A stretch of 64,000 bases of DNA from JAHBVL01 sp963712055 (GCA_963712055.1 CAVQGN010000008.1:1-64000); one strand, 5' to 3'. Counted from the first letter of the stretch, positions 8,710 through 18,799 are shown. A program made the numbers and translations. Notes: a model not told the origin generated them from the letters alone.

Positions 8710-9777
8710 TCAGGATGATCCTGGTGGGAGTGGCTCGGCCGCGGTCGTGACGAATGCCTGCAAGAGACTGAGAGCGGCTTCGAGGTCACGTTCGTCCAGG
8801 AGTTCGAACGGAGAATGGGTATATCGCGTCGGTAGGCCGAGTAGCGCGGTTGGGATCCCGGCGCGGATGAGGGCAGCACCATCACTACCGAACCCCGGAA
8901 AGATGCATTCCTGATAGGGAATGGCATCGCGCTCGGCGACGATGCGGAGCCGTTCGATGACGCGGCGGTCGTAATGCGTCCAGGAATCCTTGTAGACAAG
9001 CATCGGACCTTTGCCCAGTTCTCCCGGTATCTCTTTCTGGTCGACACCCGGATAGTCGGCAATGGGTCCGTTATCGATGGCAATTGCAAGATCAAATGGA
9101 CCGGCTGAATGAAGTGACGTCGCGCCGACCAACCCGATCTCTTCCTGCACGGTCGCGGCCAGCGCGAGGTCGTAGGCGAGGGAGGAACGATCGACCGTCT
9201 CGATGAGATGGGTCATCAGCGCCAGCGCGACCCGATCATCGATCGCTTTTCCATGTAATCGTTGACCGAGGCGGCGGGTCGGCGGGTTCCAGATCACTCC
9301 GGCGCCGACATGCACGCCGAGCGCTTCGGCTTCCATTTTCGAGGACACACCCAGATCGATGAAGATGTCGTTTTCCATAGGCGATGACTTGTCACCCCCT
9401 GTTTTCGTCGACAGGATATGTCCGGTCGGGGTGGCGAAAAGACCAGGAACATGCGCGGTGCGACCAAGGATCAGCGCTGGTTGCCCAACCGGATAACGGA
9501 GACCGGCGTTCTTGCTTCCGGCTTGGCCATCCGTCAGCCAGACAAATCCCTTGGCGTCGATCGACTTGACCACGAAACCAATCTCATCGGCATGACCCTG
9601 GATCAGGAGTTTGGGACCATTTCCGGGAACATGGGCGAGAACATTCCCAATGGGTTGCGACGTGACCGTGGCGCCGAGTCCAGCCCAGCGCTCCCGGCAC
9701 CAGGCCAGAACGATCTCCTCCTGGCCCGTTGGAGCAGGGAGTTCCATGAGTTCGATCAGCGTATCGGTCAAGGTCAT
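8710..9777 (-). CDS. M42 family metallopeptidase (glutamyl aminopeptidase/endoglucanase-like)
   Basis: A 355-residue M42 aminopeptidase that trims peptides in the cytoplasm as a large oligomeric zinc enzyme. Visible metal and catalytic residues are GHADEIGF, KAIDDRVA, the catalytic VQEEIGLVGA, the DNGP aspartate, and the terminal YTHSPFE histidine. The length is typical. It follows the M24 peptidase by about 20 bases on the same strand and is the last member of a tight run starting with the ion channel gene. It forms part of the peptidase cluster spanning 8.7-23.2 kb. Confidence 0.9.
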   Translation of the reverse strand: MTLTDTLIELMELPAPTGQEEIVLAWCRERWAGLGATVTSQPIGNVLAHVPGNGPKLLIQGHADEIGFVVKSIDAKGFVWLTDGQAGSKNAGLRYPVGQPALILGRTAHVPGLFATPTGHILSTKTGGDKSSPMENDIFIDLGVSSKMEAEALGVHVGAGVIWNPPTRRLGQRLHGKAIDDRVALALMTHLIETVDRSSLAYDLALAATVQEEIGLVGATSLHSAGPFDLAIAIDNGPIADYPGVDQKEIPGELGKGPMLVYKDSWTHYDRRVIERLRIVAERDAIPYQECIFPGFGSDGAALIRAGIPTALLGLPTRYTHSPFELLDERDLEAALSLLQAFVTTAAEPLPPGSS

Positions 9778-9796
9778 GGTGGCGTCCTTTCGGGGT

Positions 9797-10927
9797 TTAC
9801 CGCAAAGAGAGCGGGTAGTCGCTCAGCAATTCCGCCCCGGTTTCGGTTACCAGGAAGGTGTTTTCGACGCGGATGCCTTGACGCAGCTCATCGGAATAGG
9901 CGCCCGGTTCGACGCTGATGACATCACCGACTTCGATCAGTCCGCCCCGGTCGCGATTCAGGTCAGGTGCTTCGTGGGGACGGAGACCAACACCGTGACC
10001 AGCATGGTGAACCAGCCCGGATTCGCGAAGATGCGGATGTTCGCGGAGGCGGGTATCGAGAAAGCGCCAGATTTCGTCGCCTGTTCGCCCGGGCCGCAGT
10101 TCGTTCTGAACATCGAGCAGGGACTGGGCGACATGGTCGTAGATCTCTTGCTGCAGTGGCGTCAATGAATCAACAGCAAAGGTGCGGCAAAGATCGGACC
10201 AATAGCCCTGGTAGATGGTCCAGGCGTCGATGATGTAAAGCTCACCGTCCTCGACCCGGTGATTGCGGGCAAAGCCGCCGAAGCTTCCACATTGGTAGTC
10301 ACCGTTGTGGAAAACGACCTCGCCGGCATGCAACGTCGCGGCGAGGTGTCCAGCTTCTTTAACCGCCAACTCGTTCGCTCCTGGTTCGATCGCAGTTGAA
10401 GCAGCATCGTAGGCGGCCAGCGAACAATCGATCGACCTTGTCAGCAATACGATTTCGTCCGCATCTTTGCGTTTTTCGAGCGCCTGGATCATCGGGTCGA
10501 TTTCAATCCAGGCGCCAGGTCGTTGGACCCGGGCGATCGTGTCGGCAAGGAGGTAGGGCATCGATTCGCCTTGAAAGCCGAGGCGCTTTGGCGGGCGGCC
10601 GCCGGCAACCCGCGCCGCGACGACTTCATTCAGCCGTGCCATCGGATCCGGATTCATGGTGTAGAGAAGATGGGGTTCGTAGGTCAGGCGCTCGTCGACC
10701 AGCGCCTCGCCTTGATCGCTCTGGCAGGCGAGCCAGCTCGATCCGTTGGAGTTGATCGACAGGAGCGCTGGAAACGGCACGGATGAGCCGGCTGGATCAA
10801 GGTGCAACCCAGTGAAATAGTGAATCTCACGCAGATCGCTGATCACGACGCCATCGAGCGCGAGTTCCTGCATCGATTCGAGCAAGCGTGTCTGCCGCTG
10901 TTGGCAACCGTCTGGTGTCAACATCAT
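9797..10927 (-). CDS. M24 family metallopeptidase (Xaa-Pro aminopeptidase-like)
   Basis: A 376-residue protein with an N-terminal creatinase-like domain (residues 1-150) and a C-terminal pita-bread catalytic domain. The five metal ligands of M24 enzymes are visible: the two aspartates in IIDAW and WSDLCR, the histidine in HHAGHGVGLRPHE, and the glutamates in SVEPGAY and RVENTF. It likely cleaves N-terminal residues before proline. The start overlaps the stop of the ion channel gene (ATGA), and GGAGG precedes it, so translation is probably coupled. The M42 peptidase follows closely. Confidence 0.9.
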   Translation of the reverse strand: MMLTPDGCQQRQTRLLESMQELALDGVVISDLREIHYFTGLHLDPAGSSVPFPALLSINSNGSSWLACQSDQGEALVDERLTYEPHLLYTMNPDPMARLNEVVAARVAGGRPPKRLGFQGESMPYLLADTIARVQRPGAWIEIDPMIQALEKRKDADEIVLLTRSIDCSLAAYDAASTAIEPGANELAVKEAGHLAATLHAGEVVFHNGDYQCGSFGGFARNHRVEDGELYIIDAWTIYQGYWSDLCRTFAVDSLTPLQQEIYDHVAQSLLDVQNELRPGRTGDEIWRFLDTRLREHPHLRESGLVHHAGHGVGLRPHEAPDLNRDRGGLIEVGDVISVEPGAYSDELRQGIRVENTFLVTETGAELLSDYPLSLR

Positions 10928-11763
10928 TCTGCCTCCGTCGTATCGCGGTATTCGGTCGGGAGTTGGGTTTCACGATCGAGGAGTCGCTGCTGAAACTCGG
11001 CGACGGTGGCGTGCAGATCGTCGAGTGTTTGCTTCATTTCAGCAACTTCCTCTGCCAACGGAGCATTCTCCGAAGGATGACTTGAGAATCGCAAAAAGAG
11101 ATTGGCGAGATAGCCTGTCATCACGGTGGCCAAACCTATCCCGACAACCATCAGCAATACCGCAGCGAGGCGACCGTTGCCGGTGACGGGGGTGTAGTCG
11201 CCATAACCAACCGTGGTCACCGTTCCGATTCCCCACCAGACCGCTTCTTCTCCAGTGGTGATGGTGGCGGTCGGTTGATCTTCCTCAGCACGGAGCACGA
11301 ACATACTTCCGAACTCGAGCATCAGGATCAGGGCAAGCGTAGCGACGGCGAGACTCGATCCAGACCGACTCCTGAGCACGCCGTCCCATGCACCTCGGGC
11401 ACCCATACGGTTCAGGCGTCGCAACGAAGTAGCGAGTCTCAGGAGCCGGAAGAGCCTCGTCCAGGGGAAAAGGTGGAGAGGGAGACTTCCGAGGAGATCA
11501 GCCCAGCCAAACTCGTTCACCATGTATCGACCCCGTTCCGGGGCACGGTAGAGCCTGGTCGCGAAATCGAACAGAAGAATGACACTGAGCAGAACGTCGA
11601 TCGAAATAGCGATATCGGCGAGGTTTGAATCTCGGAAAAAGAACCAGATAACGGTATTGATGAGCGAAATGATCGTGATCGCAGCGATGAAAAGTTCATA
11701 AGAGACACTGCGGGAATTCCCGTCACCGCCGTTATCTCCCGCTATCGTTGGATCGTGTTGCAT
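10924..11763 (-). CDS. voltage-gated-like potassium channel
   Basis: A 279-residue ion channel with six membrane segments. The selectivity filter TVGYGDY is preceded by a pore helix, and an S4-like segment with regularly spaced arginines (RLFRLLRLATSLRRL) precedes S5. The C-terminal 50 residues are acidic and predicted to form a coiled coil (EEVAEMKQTLDDLHATVAEF), probably assembling the tetramer. No RCK domain is present. The start at 11763 is chosen because GGGAG lies five bases upstream; the frame is open to 11784. It is first in a run with the M24 and M42 peptidase genes, an unusual pairing. Confidence 0.87.
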   Translation of the reverse strand: MQHDPTIAGDNGGDGNSRSVSYELFIAAITIISLINTVIWFFFRDSNLADIAISIDVLLSVILLFDFATRLYRAPERGRYMVNEFGWADLLGSLPLHLFPWTRLFRLLRLATSLRRLNRMGARGAWDGVLRSRSGSSLAVATLALILMLEFGSMFVLRAEEDQPTATITTGEEAVWWGIGTVTTVGYGDYTPVTGNGRLAAVLLMVVGIGLATVMTGYLANLFLRFSSHPSENAPLAEEVAEMKQTLDDLHATVAEFQQRLLDRETQLPTEYRDTTEAE

Positions 11764-11823
11764 ACCGGCTCCCAGCCCTGACACGTAACCGATATTCTCC
11801 CATGAAGTGAGGGCGGGATCTGG

Positions 11824-13167
11824 CTATCGACTCGGGGGAGATCCAACGTCCGCAGGTTCGGTCGCCCAAGCGGCGGCGTTCCTGATCCGTTCGCAATCCG
11901 CATCGACTGAGAGAACGCTACAAGCATTATCAGCAACAAGCACTGCGTGCTGGCGCAAAACGAGTTGCTTGTCGAACGGTGCAACCAGAGCAAGTGCACC
12001 GAGTTGTTGAACCAGGTACTCCGCCACGATCACATCCGTTGCGCCATACTGGCGGATCTGAGTGAAGGCTTGATCGACCAGCGTGTCGAATCTCGGGGCA
12101 TCGCGGAACACAAGCAAACCACCATGTTGTCCTTGCTCGACTACGCCCGGTGGCTGACGATGGGAGACTTCGGCCAGGATTTCGCAGAGACTGTCGATGC
12201 AGGCAAGCGCAGTGGTAGGGTCATTGATACCGGGCGAAAGCGCTTTGATCCCAATATCAGCGACTTGCTGCACGCCAAGTGTGACATCTTCGACCGAGGA
12301 ACGATCGGAATCGATCACCATCTTGCCCTGGATTCTTCCGATCAATTCATCGTCGAGGAGATCACCCGGATAAACCCGGGCCATTTCCGATCCTCGCAGG
12401 ACAAATTCTCCGACTCGATGGTCCAGAACGACGGTGGCTTTGTAGTCATCGACGAGATTCATCAACCCGTTGGTATCGATCGAGCGGAGATAGCCCGATA
12501 CTCGCGCCGGAATCAATGCTCCTGGCTGCCCCGGAAACTCTGGCGCAGCGGCATATTCGACTCGCTCGGCGTCTGGATCAGAATAGGTGGTAGAGATGAG
12601 CGCAAGGGTTTCCTGGGTCACTTCATTCACTAGCACCGAAACCTGAATCAGCCTGGAGACCCGGTGAATGAAGAGTATAAGAACGGCAACACTGGTGATT
12701 CCAAGCACAAAGGCAAGAGCGGTGGTGATGGTGGGCACGAACGAAGCGCGGTTCGACGCTTGACTACCAACGGACCAAAGCGCAATCAAGCAGTAGACAA
12801 AGGTACCCAGGAGTAGTCCAAGGGTGACCTGAAACTGGGTGTCCCCAGTGAAACGGCGTAGAAGACGAGGAGTAAACTGGCTCGAGGCGAGCTGGAGCGT
12901 GACCACGGTGATCGAGAAAACCACGGCGGCGGCGGAGATGAGAGAGCCAGCGATCGCGGTCAGAACACCTCGTGAGCCGTCAACCCCCCCACGGAAGAGA
13001 CTGGAGCCATTGACACTCGAGCCATGATCCCAGAGCCACCAATCAATCGCGACCATCGCGACGCCAAGGATCGCGAACGCGATGGTGATGACCGCGGGTA
13101 GGAACCAGAGATTGGAGTTGAGATCATTCCACCTCTGGCGGAGACCGGCGCGCGCGTCAAAGTTCAT
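11824..13167 (-). CDS. DUF2254 family membrane protein
   Basis: A 447-residue protein with four N-terminal membrane helices and a long soluble C-terminal region. The segment GSLISAAAVVFSITVVTLQLASSQFTPR is not quoted in full here but its core, VFSITVVTLQ followed by SQFTPRLL, is the family signature. ALSPGINDPTTA in the C-terminal part is another conserved block. The function of the family is not established. The second ATG (13167) is preferred over 13191 because it leaves the usual N-terminus. A perfect hairpin lies upstream at 13221-13250, separating it from the next gene. Confidence 0.82.
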   Translation of the reverse strand: MNFDARAGLRQRWNDLNSNLWFLPAVITIAFAILGVAMVAIDWWLWDHGSSVNGSSLFRGGVDGSRGVLTAIAGSLISAAAVVFSITVVTLQLASSQFTPRLLRRFTGDTQFQVTLGLLLGTFVYCLIALWSVGSQASNRASFVPTITTALAFVLGITSVAVLILFIHRVSRLIQVSVLVNEVTQETLALISTTYSDPDAERVEYAAAPEFPGQPGALIPARVSGYLRSIDTNGLMNLVDDYKATVVLDHRVGEFVLRGSEMARVYPGDLLDDELIGRIQGKMVIDSDRSSVEDVTLGVQQVADIGIKALSPGINDPTTALACIDSLCEILAEVSHRQPPGVVEQGQHGGLLVFRDAPRFDTLVDQAFTQIRQYGATDVIVAEYLVQQLGALALVAPFDKQLVLRQHAVLVADNACSVLSVDADCERIRNAAAWATEPADVGSPPSR

Positions 13168-13220
13168 AGCTGGCAGTGTACACAACGTCACCTAGCGGTT
13201 GAACTCTCTCGCATGGACGC

Positions 13221-13250
13221 AACAATCCCCGGTAAGCCCCGGGGATTGTT
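13221..13250 (-). terminator. hairpin, probable terminator
   Basis: A perfect 12-bp stem (AACAATCCCCGG / CCGGGGATTGTT) with a six-base loop, 23 bases after the stop of the minus-strand gene at 13273. No long T run follows on the minus strand, so efficiency is uncertain. Confidence 0.7.
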
Positions 13251-13272
13251 GAAATCGTGAACTGGGGACGAC

Positions 13273-13728
13273 TTAGCTGAACAGGCTACCCATTCGCTTG
13301 CCGAAGCCTTTTTCGTCTTCTTCGGGTGGCGCTTCTTTGGCGAATGCCTGCGAAAAGGCCGGCATCGACGCGCCCATGACCTTGCCAGCGGTTTCCTCGT
13401 CGACCCCGGCGCCTTCAGCAGCGATCCGGTTGACTGATTCCGTCATCGCGCCAAACATCGTCTTGTACTGGGTCTGCATGGCTTCGAGGAAAGCCGGATC
13501 TTCGGCCATCTTGCCGTACATTGCTTGCATGTTCTCGGGCATCATCTTGACCGATTCGGCATACATCTGCTTCATCGCATCAGGATTTTCCTGCGCCGCT
13601 TTGCCCATGGCTGGAAGACCAACCTGGAGGATCTTGGTGACCTGATCTGGCTCGATGCCATAGATCTTCGCGGTCATGTTGATCGACATCTGGACGGCTG
13701 TGTCCATCATCATTGATTGCAAACTCAT
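13273..13728 (-). CDS. hypothetical protein, Met-rich helical
   Basis: A 151-residue soluble protein that I do not recognise with confidence. It is all-helical in appearance, rich in methionine (about 13%) and alanine, with no signal peptide or membrane segment. The block IYGIEPDQVTKILQVGLPAM followed by a repeated Met-containing amphipathic pattern faintly recalls DUF937/YidB-like proteins, but that is only a suggestion. It is a single-gene unit: a hairpin follows it, and 126 bases separate it from the AbgT gene's end. Confidence 0.6.
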   Translation of the reverse strand: MSLQSMMMDTAVQMSINMTAKIYGIEPDQVTKILQVGLPAMGKAAQENPDAMKQMYAESVKMMPENMQAMYGKMAEDPAFLEAMQTQYKTMFGAMTESVNRIAAEGAGVDEETAGKVMGASMPAFSQAFAKEAPPEEDEKGFGKRMGSLFS

Positions 13729-13854
13729 TGCGCTGCTCCGTTCGCCTTACTGCCCTTCAGGAGCAAGATTTTTGCTCCCCAACAATTCTACCGCCACCCT
13801 GGTTGATGGAACGTAAACATCCGGCTTCCAGCGACTCCGGTGCAGAAAAGAGAG

Positions 13855-15552
13855 CTATCCGAATTGAACCGGGTAGCCGGGCCCCCACGGGATATCGAGC
13901 AGGAACCAGATGACAAACATCACGATCCAGATAACCCCCATGATCAAGGCGTAGGGAATCATCAGCGCGATGATCGAACCGATTCCAGAATCTTTTTTGT
14001 ACCGTTGAGCGATCGTGACGATGAACGGGAAATAGACCATCAGCGGGGTGAGCGTGTTGACCGGTGTATCACCGACGCGATAGGCAGCTAGCAGGGTCTG
14101 GGGCGCCACGTCGAGCCGGAAAAAGACTGGGATGAATACCGGAGCGAAGATGGCCCACTTCGGGACAGCGCCAGGAATGATGAAATCGAGCAGGAAGATC
14201 ACGAGGATGAAGCCGACCAAGAGCGGAACCGCGCCGAGGCCAAGGCTTTCCAGCAGATCCGCCAGTTTGACACCGATCACATCAGGCAGGTTGGAATAGT
14301 TGAAGAACGCAATGAACTGGGCAATCATCAGGAACATCAGCACCAATCCACCAAGACCATTGAAGGTTTTGGTGATCGCAGCAATGACGTCATCCGGGCT
14401 GGTGAACGTACCGGCACCATAGCCGTAGGCAACACCCGAAACCAAAAAGAACAAGGTGATGATGAAAAGGAGACTATCCATGAAAGGAGTCGTGCCGAGA
14501 ATCGCACCCGTTTGCGGGTCCCGCAACGGAGCGCCGGATGGAGCGGTGAGCGCAGCAATGACTGCGACGGTCCCAAGAAAACCAAAAAGCGCGAATCGCA
14601 GACCGCGGGCATCCGAGGCTTCATCGATCTCCCTGGCGGGCGTGTCTCCCTCGGCGGCGGCCGGCATCATCGACGAATCCCACGGACCGAGACGCGGTTC
14701 GACAATCCGCTCAGTCACGAAGGTAGCAACGACACTGAGCACGATCACCGAGGCGACACTGAAGTAGTACCCATTGAGGATCGACATCGAGTCGCCACCA
14801 ACCAGCGTGATCGCTTCATTGGCGATCTCGGTCAGCATGGCGTCAGTTGGTTGGGGAATCACGTTGACTGAAAAAGCGGCCGCGACACCAGCGAACCCTG
14901 CCGCCATACCGGCGAGCGGATGACGGCCGATGGAGTAGAACGCAACCGCCGCAAGCGGGATCAGGATCAAGTAGCCGGCGTCTGAGGCGACACTGGAGAG
15001 CGCGCCGACAAGCACGATCAGGAACGTAATCAATCCCGCAGGAGCTGATTTGACCAGTTTGCGGATGATCGCATCCATCATACCGGCGCCTTCAGCCGCT
15101 CCAGCGCCGGCCATCGCCAGGAAAGTCACGGCGATGACACCGAATCCCTGGAAATTCAGTAGAAAGGAACTGAAGATGAATCGGATGCCATCAACCGAGA
15201 GTAATCCCTGGATCGGGATCGTGACTTCGTTGAGTTCGAATTCGGGATCCTGGGCGTAGCCGGTTTCGTTCTCGCTAACCGTCGAGTACTGGGGCTGTGC
15301 GGTGTCTTCGTAGAAGTTCTCCTCGACCAGAACGGGAACCGGTTCGACGATCGTCTCGGTGACGCTGACATCGAGAAAGGCCAGCACTTGCGAGAGGACC
15401 ATGACGAAGATGATGAGATAGAGGAACATCATCACCGGATTGGGGACTTTGTTGCCCAACCGTTCGACGCCGTCCAGCATGCGCTGGGTCAATGAACCAG
15501 CTGCCTCGGCTGGATCGCCGGCAGATGGACTTGGCAGGACTTGTTCCGACAT
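13855..15552 (-). CDS. AbgT family transporter
   Basis: A 565-residue inner-membrane transporter of the AbgT family, whose members import p-aminobenzoyl-glutamate or export sulfonamides. Family blocks are visible: VERLGNKVPNPVMMF near the start, SSVASDAGYLILIPL, FSVNVIPQPTDAM and VGDTPVNTLTPLMVYFPF near the end. The periplasmic loop after the first helix is long and acidic, as in the family. It has its own promoter region and lies just beyond a 470-bp repeat array. Its neighbours are M20-type peptidases (PepT and a dipeptidase), which is where AbgT transporters with AbgA/AbgB-type hydrolases are expected. Confidence 0.92.
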   Translation of the reverse strand: MSEQVLPSPSAGDPAEAAGSLTQRMLDGVERLGNKVPNPVMMFLYLIIFVMVLSQVLAFLDVSVTETIVEPVPVLVEENFYEDTAQPQYSTVSENETGYAQDPEFELNEVTIPIQGLLSVDGIRFIFSSFLLNFQGFGVIAVTFLAMAGAGAAEGAGMMDAIIRKLVKSAPAGLITFLIVLVGALSSVASDAGYLILIPLAAVAFYSIGRHPLAGMAAGFAGVAAAFSVNVIPQPTDAMLTEIANEAITLVGGDSMSILNGYYFSVASVIVLSVVATFVTERIVEPRLGPWDSSMMPAAAEGDTPAREIDEASDARGLRFALFGFLGTVAVIAALTAPSGAPLRDPQTGAILGTTPFMDSLLFIITLFFLVSGVAYGYGAGTFTSPDDVIAAITKTFNGLGGLVLMFLMIAQFIAFFNYSNLPDVIGVKLADLLESLGLGAVPLLVGFILVIFLLDFIIPGAVPKWAIFAPVFIPVFFRLDVAPQTLLAAYRVGDTPVNTLTPLMVYFPFIVTIAQRYKKDSGIGSIIALMIPYALIMGVIWIVMFVIWFLLDIPWGPGYPVQFG

Positions 15553-15628
15553 TCCAACCTCCGTTACTGATCACTGACCCAAATACGCCGCTGCTGCTTC
15601 GACCGACCGATTGTCACCGTACCGAACA

Positions 15629-16098
15629 AGAGATTCTTCGTTCCTCAGAATGACAGGCGTTTTTGTCATTCCGAGCGTGCGAGGAATCTCGTGTTTCCCG
15701 CGCTCTGCCCAATCATTACCGCGACCGAACGAGAGATTCTTCGTTCCTCAGAATGACAGTACTTCCGCACCGACCCAGAGATTCTTCGTTCCTCAGAATG
15801 ACAGTACTTCCGCACCGACCCAGAGATTCTTCGTTCCTCAGGATGACAGGGGATGTTGTCATTCCGAGCTTGCGAGGAATCTCTGTTTCCTGGGCTCAAC
15901 CCCACTGTCACCGTCCCGAACGAGAGATTCTTCGTTCCTCAGAATGACAGGCGTTGTTGTCATTCCGAGCTTGCGAGGAATCTCGTGTTTCCCGCGCTCT
16001 GCCCAATCATTACCGCGACCGAACGAGAGATTCTTCGTTCCTCAGAATGACAGGACTTCCGCACCGACCCAGAGATTCTTCGTTCCTCAGGATGACAA
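15629..16098. repeat. array of dispersed inverted repeats (about 28-bp units)
   Basis: Eight or so copies of 'gagattcttcgttcctcag' plus 'aatgaca', with three inverted counterparts ('tgtcattccgagc...gaggaatctc'). Copies in opposite orientation can form stem-loops. A larger unit of about 110 bases repeats at 15660-15750 and 15958-16050. Related sequences occur at 52.1-52.4 kb. The array fills the gap between the AbgT and PepT genes; short open frames here are artefacts of the repeat. Confidence 0.9.
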
Positions 16099-16105
16099 GG
16101 CTGCG

Positions 16106-17368
16106 CTAGTTCTTCACCTCCGACTTCCAACGCTCGGCGATGCGTAGGCAGAGTTCGGTAGCGACGGCCATGTCCTGGACGCTGATCCATTCCAGCGGTC
16201 CGTGGATGCCTTGCATGCCGGTGAAGAGGTTCGGGGTGGGCACGCCCATCTCGGTGAGACGGGAACCGTCGGTTCCACCACGGGTGGGCGTCGAAATCGG
16301 ATCGAGACCAAGGTCGCGAGCGGCCTCCCGAGCAATTTCGACGGGGCGCATATCCTCTTCGAGCCAGTAGCGCATGTTGCGGTATTGCGGCGCAATTGTG
16401 CAGGAGATTTTGGCGCGCGGCTCAGTCAACTGCAACGACGAGCAAACGCTGCTGATCATTTCGCCAAGTTCAGCCAGTTCATCGCGTTCAAAACTGCGGA
16501 TGATGAAATAGAGATCGACCGACGCAGCCGTGCCGTGCACCTGGACCAGATGGATGAATCCTTCACGCCCGGATGTCGTTTCCGGGGTCCGAGTCACGTG
16601 CGGCAGGGTGTCGATCAATTTGGCAGCGAGATGGAGCGCATTGACCATCGTGTCTTTGGCGTCGCCCGGGTGTGTCGAAATGCCCTCGATATGGACATCC
16701 GCCCGGTCAGCCGAAAAAGTCTCGTAGACGATCTCCGGGATTTCACCGCCGTCGAGGGTATACGCGAAATCAGCGCCGAGATCGGTCGGAAGATTCGGGT
16801 GGACGCCACGACCAATTTCCTCATCAGGGGTGAAGCAGAGCCGGATCGGTCCATGTTCGATTTCGGGATGCTGAATCAGATAGCCAGCCATTGCCATAAT
16901 GATCGCGATACCGGCTTTGTCGTCCGCGCCAAGCAGGGTGGTTCCGCTCGCGGTGATGATGTCTTCACCAACCTTGCCGGCAAGATAGGCTGACTGCCCA
17001 GCTGAAAGCACCAGTGAGGGGTCGTCCGGAAAGGTGATGTCCGCACCATCGTAGTTGCGGTGGACGATTGGTTTGACGCCCGTGCCGGAAAAGGCGGTCG
17101 CGGTATCGACATGCGCCAGAAAGGCGATCGTGGGAACGTCGCCTTCGACTGTTGCCGGGATGGTCGCCAGCACGGCCGCGTAATCCGTTAGGGTAATTTC
17201 CTGTGCGCCGATCTCCTGCAGTTCCTGCACAAGGAGGTTGAGCAGATCGAACTGCTTCTCGGTGCTCGGGGTCGATTTCGAGCCATCGTCGGCCATCGTG
17301 TCGATAACGGCATAGCGAATCAGGCGTTCCTCGAGTTCCTGATCGAAGCGTCCCGTCGAACTACTCAC
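16106..17368 (-). CDS. pepT: peptidase T (tripeptide aminopeptidase)
   Basis: A 420-residue M20B zinc enzyme that removes the N-terminal residue of tripeptides in the cytoplasm. The metal site is clear: FLAHVDTATAFSG, LLGADDKAG, the catalytic FTPDEEIGRG, and the YTLDGG aspartate. The C-terminal ligand is in the block TPTRGGTDGSRL plus NLFTG and HGPLEW. Length and motif spacing are those of PepT. It lies 45 bases downstream of the M20 dipeptidase gene on the same strand, so the two are likely cotranscribed. Confidence 0.93.
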   Translation of the reverse strand: MSSSTGRFDQELEERLIRYAVIDTMADDGSKSTPSTEKQFDLLNLLVQELQEIGAQEITLTDYAAVLATIPATVEGDVPTIAFLAHVDTATAFSGTGVKPIVHRNYDGADITFPDDPSLVLSAGQSAYLAGKVGEDIITASGTTLLGADDKAGIAIIMAMAGYLIQHPEIEHGPIRLCFTPDEEIGRGVHPNLPTDLGADFAYTLDGGEIPEIVYETFSADRADVHIEGISTHPGDAKDTMVNALHLAAKLIDTLPHVTRTPETTSGREGFIHLVQVHGTAASVDLYFIIRSFERDELAELGEMISSVCSSLQLTEPRAKISCTIAPQYRNMRYWLEEDMRPVEIAREAARDLGLDPISTPTRGGTDGSRLTEMGVPTPNLFTGMQGIHGPLEWISVQDMAVATELCLRIAERWKSEVKN

Positions 17369-17413
17369 CCTGTTTGCTCCTCTGACTGATTCAATGCGAC
17401 GACTGACCGCGTG

Positions 17414-18799
17414 TCAGTCGAGACTGGCGAGCTCTTCGAGATAGACGATAGCGGTTTCGATCCCGCGTTCAAACATTTCGATGCTGTAGTGCTCATTGGG
17501 CGCGTGCAGACCATCGCTGTCGAGACCATATCCCATCATGACCACAGGAATCTGCATCAGTGCCGCGATATCCGCAACGACCGGGATGCTGCCGCCGCCA
17601 CGAACGAAAACCGGGGTGTAGCCCCAGCCTTTTTCGTAGGCACGAACGGCCGCCTGCATTTCGGGCAGGTGATAAGGAATCAGGGCCGGTTTTCCGGTGG
17701 TAAGCAGCGACACGGTCACCTCGACACTCGGTGGGGTAATTGACGCGATGAAATCCCGGATCAGTGCGTATATATCATCCGGATCCTGATTGGCGACCAG
17801 ACGGGAACTGAGTTTCGCGCCAGCCACCGCCGGAATGATCGTTTTCGGTCCAGGGCCACTATAGCCACTCCACATCCCATTGATATCAAGGGTGGGCCGC
17901 GCCGACACCCGTTCGCGGAGGGTGAAGTTTGGATCGCCCCACGATTTCGGAACCCCGGTTGCTTCCCGGAACTGCTCTTCCGAGATGGCGGTTTTTTCGA
18001 CCATCTCGCGTTCGTCTTCTGTCAGTGGCACGACGTCATCATAGAAACCGGGAACGGCGATGGTGCCGTCCTCGTTGTAGAGCTTGCTGAGGATATCGAC
18101 GAGCGCCACTGCCGGGTTGTGAGCGGCGCCACCGAAGAAACCGCTGTGGAGATCTTCGCGTGGACCTCGGACCTCGATCTCGAGATAGGTCATGCCCCGG
18201 AGACTATGGGTGATGGCCGGCTCCTCGATGACACGCATCGACGAATCGCTGATCACACAGACATCGGCCCGGAGTTTTTCGAGGTTGGCTTCGATAAAAG
18301 GGGTCAGGTTCGGCGAGGAGACTTCTTCTTCGCCCTCGAGCAGGATCTTGACATTGATCGGAGCGGCGCCGTTCGTTTGCAACCACGATTCGAGCGCTTT
18401 GACGTGGATGAAGAGTTGACCCTTGTCATCGGTCGCGCCGCGAGCGAAGATCTTGCCGTCCTTGACGACCGGTTCGAACGGATCGGTGTCCCATCCCTCA
18501 TCCAGACTCGCCGGAACGACATCGTAATGGCCATAGACAAGCAGGGTCGGTTTGTCAGGACCTGCGCCGAGCCATTCACCGTAGACCACCGGGTGGCCGG
18601 CGGTTGGCAGGACCTCGACGTTGTCAAGACCGAGACCGCTCATATGGGCCGCGAGCCAATCTGCCATCCGGGCGACATCACCAGCATGAGCCGGATCGCC
18701 ACTGAGACTGGGAATGCGCAACATCTCGAAGAGTTCCTCGAGAAAGCGACTGCCATGCTCGCGCGAAAAACTCCGAGCTGTATCACTCAATTGGGTCAT
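17414..18799 (-). CDS. M20 family dipeptidase
   Basis: A 461-residue M20 zinc peptidase of the carnosinase/Xaa-His dipeptidase-like group. Metal-binding and catalytic blocks: VYGHYDVVPA, GATDDKGQ, LLEGEEEVSSP and SDSSM, with the C-terminal HAPNEHY. The lid domain insert (about residues 190-320, including DLHSGFFGGAAHNP) is typical. It belongs with PepT, the AbgT transporter and the penicillin acylase in a cluster for peptide or amide turnover. Specificity beyond dipeptides cannot be judged. Confidence 0.9.
   Translation of the reverse strand: MTQLSDTARSFSREHGSRFLEELFEMLRIPSLSGDPAHAGDVARMADWLAAHMSGLGLDNVEVLPTAGHPVVYGEWLGAGPDKPTLLVYGHYDVVPASLDEGWDTDPFEPVVKDGKIFARGATDDKGQLFIHVKALESWLQTNGAAPINVKILLEGEEEVSSPNLTPFIEANLEKLRADVCVISDSSMRVIEEPAITHSLRGMTYLEIEVRGPREDLHSGFFGGAAHNPAVALVDILSKLYNEDGTIAVPGFYDDVVPLTEDEREMVEKTAISEEQFREATGVPKSWGDPNFTLRERVSARPTLDINGMWSGYSGPGPKTIIPAVAGAKLSSRLVANQDPDDIYALIRDFIASITPPSVEVTVSLLTTGKPALIPYHLPEMQAAVRAYEKGWGYTPVFVRGGGSIPVVADIAALMQIPVVMMGYGLDSDGLHAPNEHYSIEMFERGIETAIVYLEELASLD

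Noticed and set aside
15611..16147. Open frames with repeated RFFVPQND or EERRISGSV-like peptides on both strands
   Set aside because: Artefacts of translating the dispersed DNA repeat.
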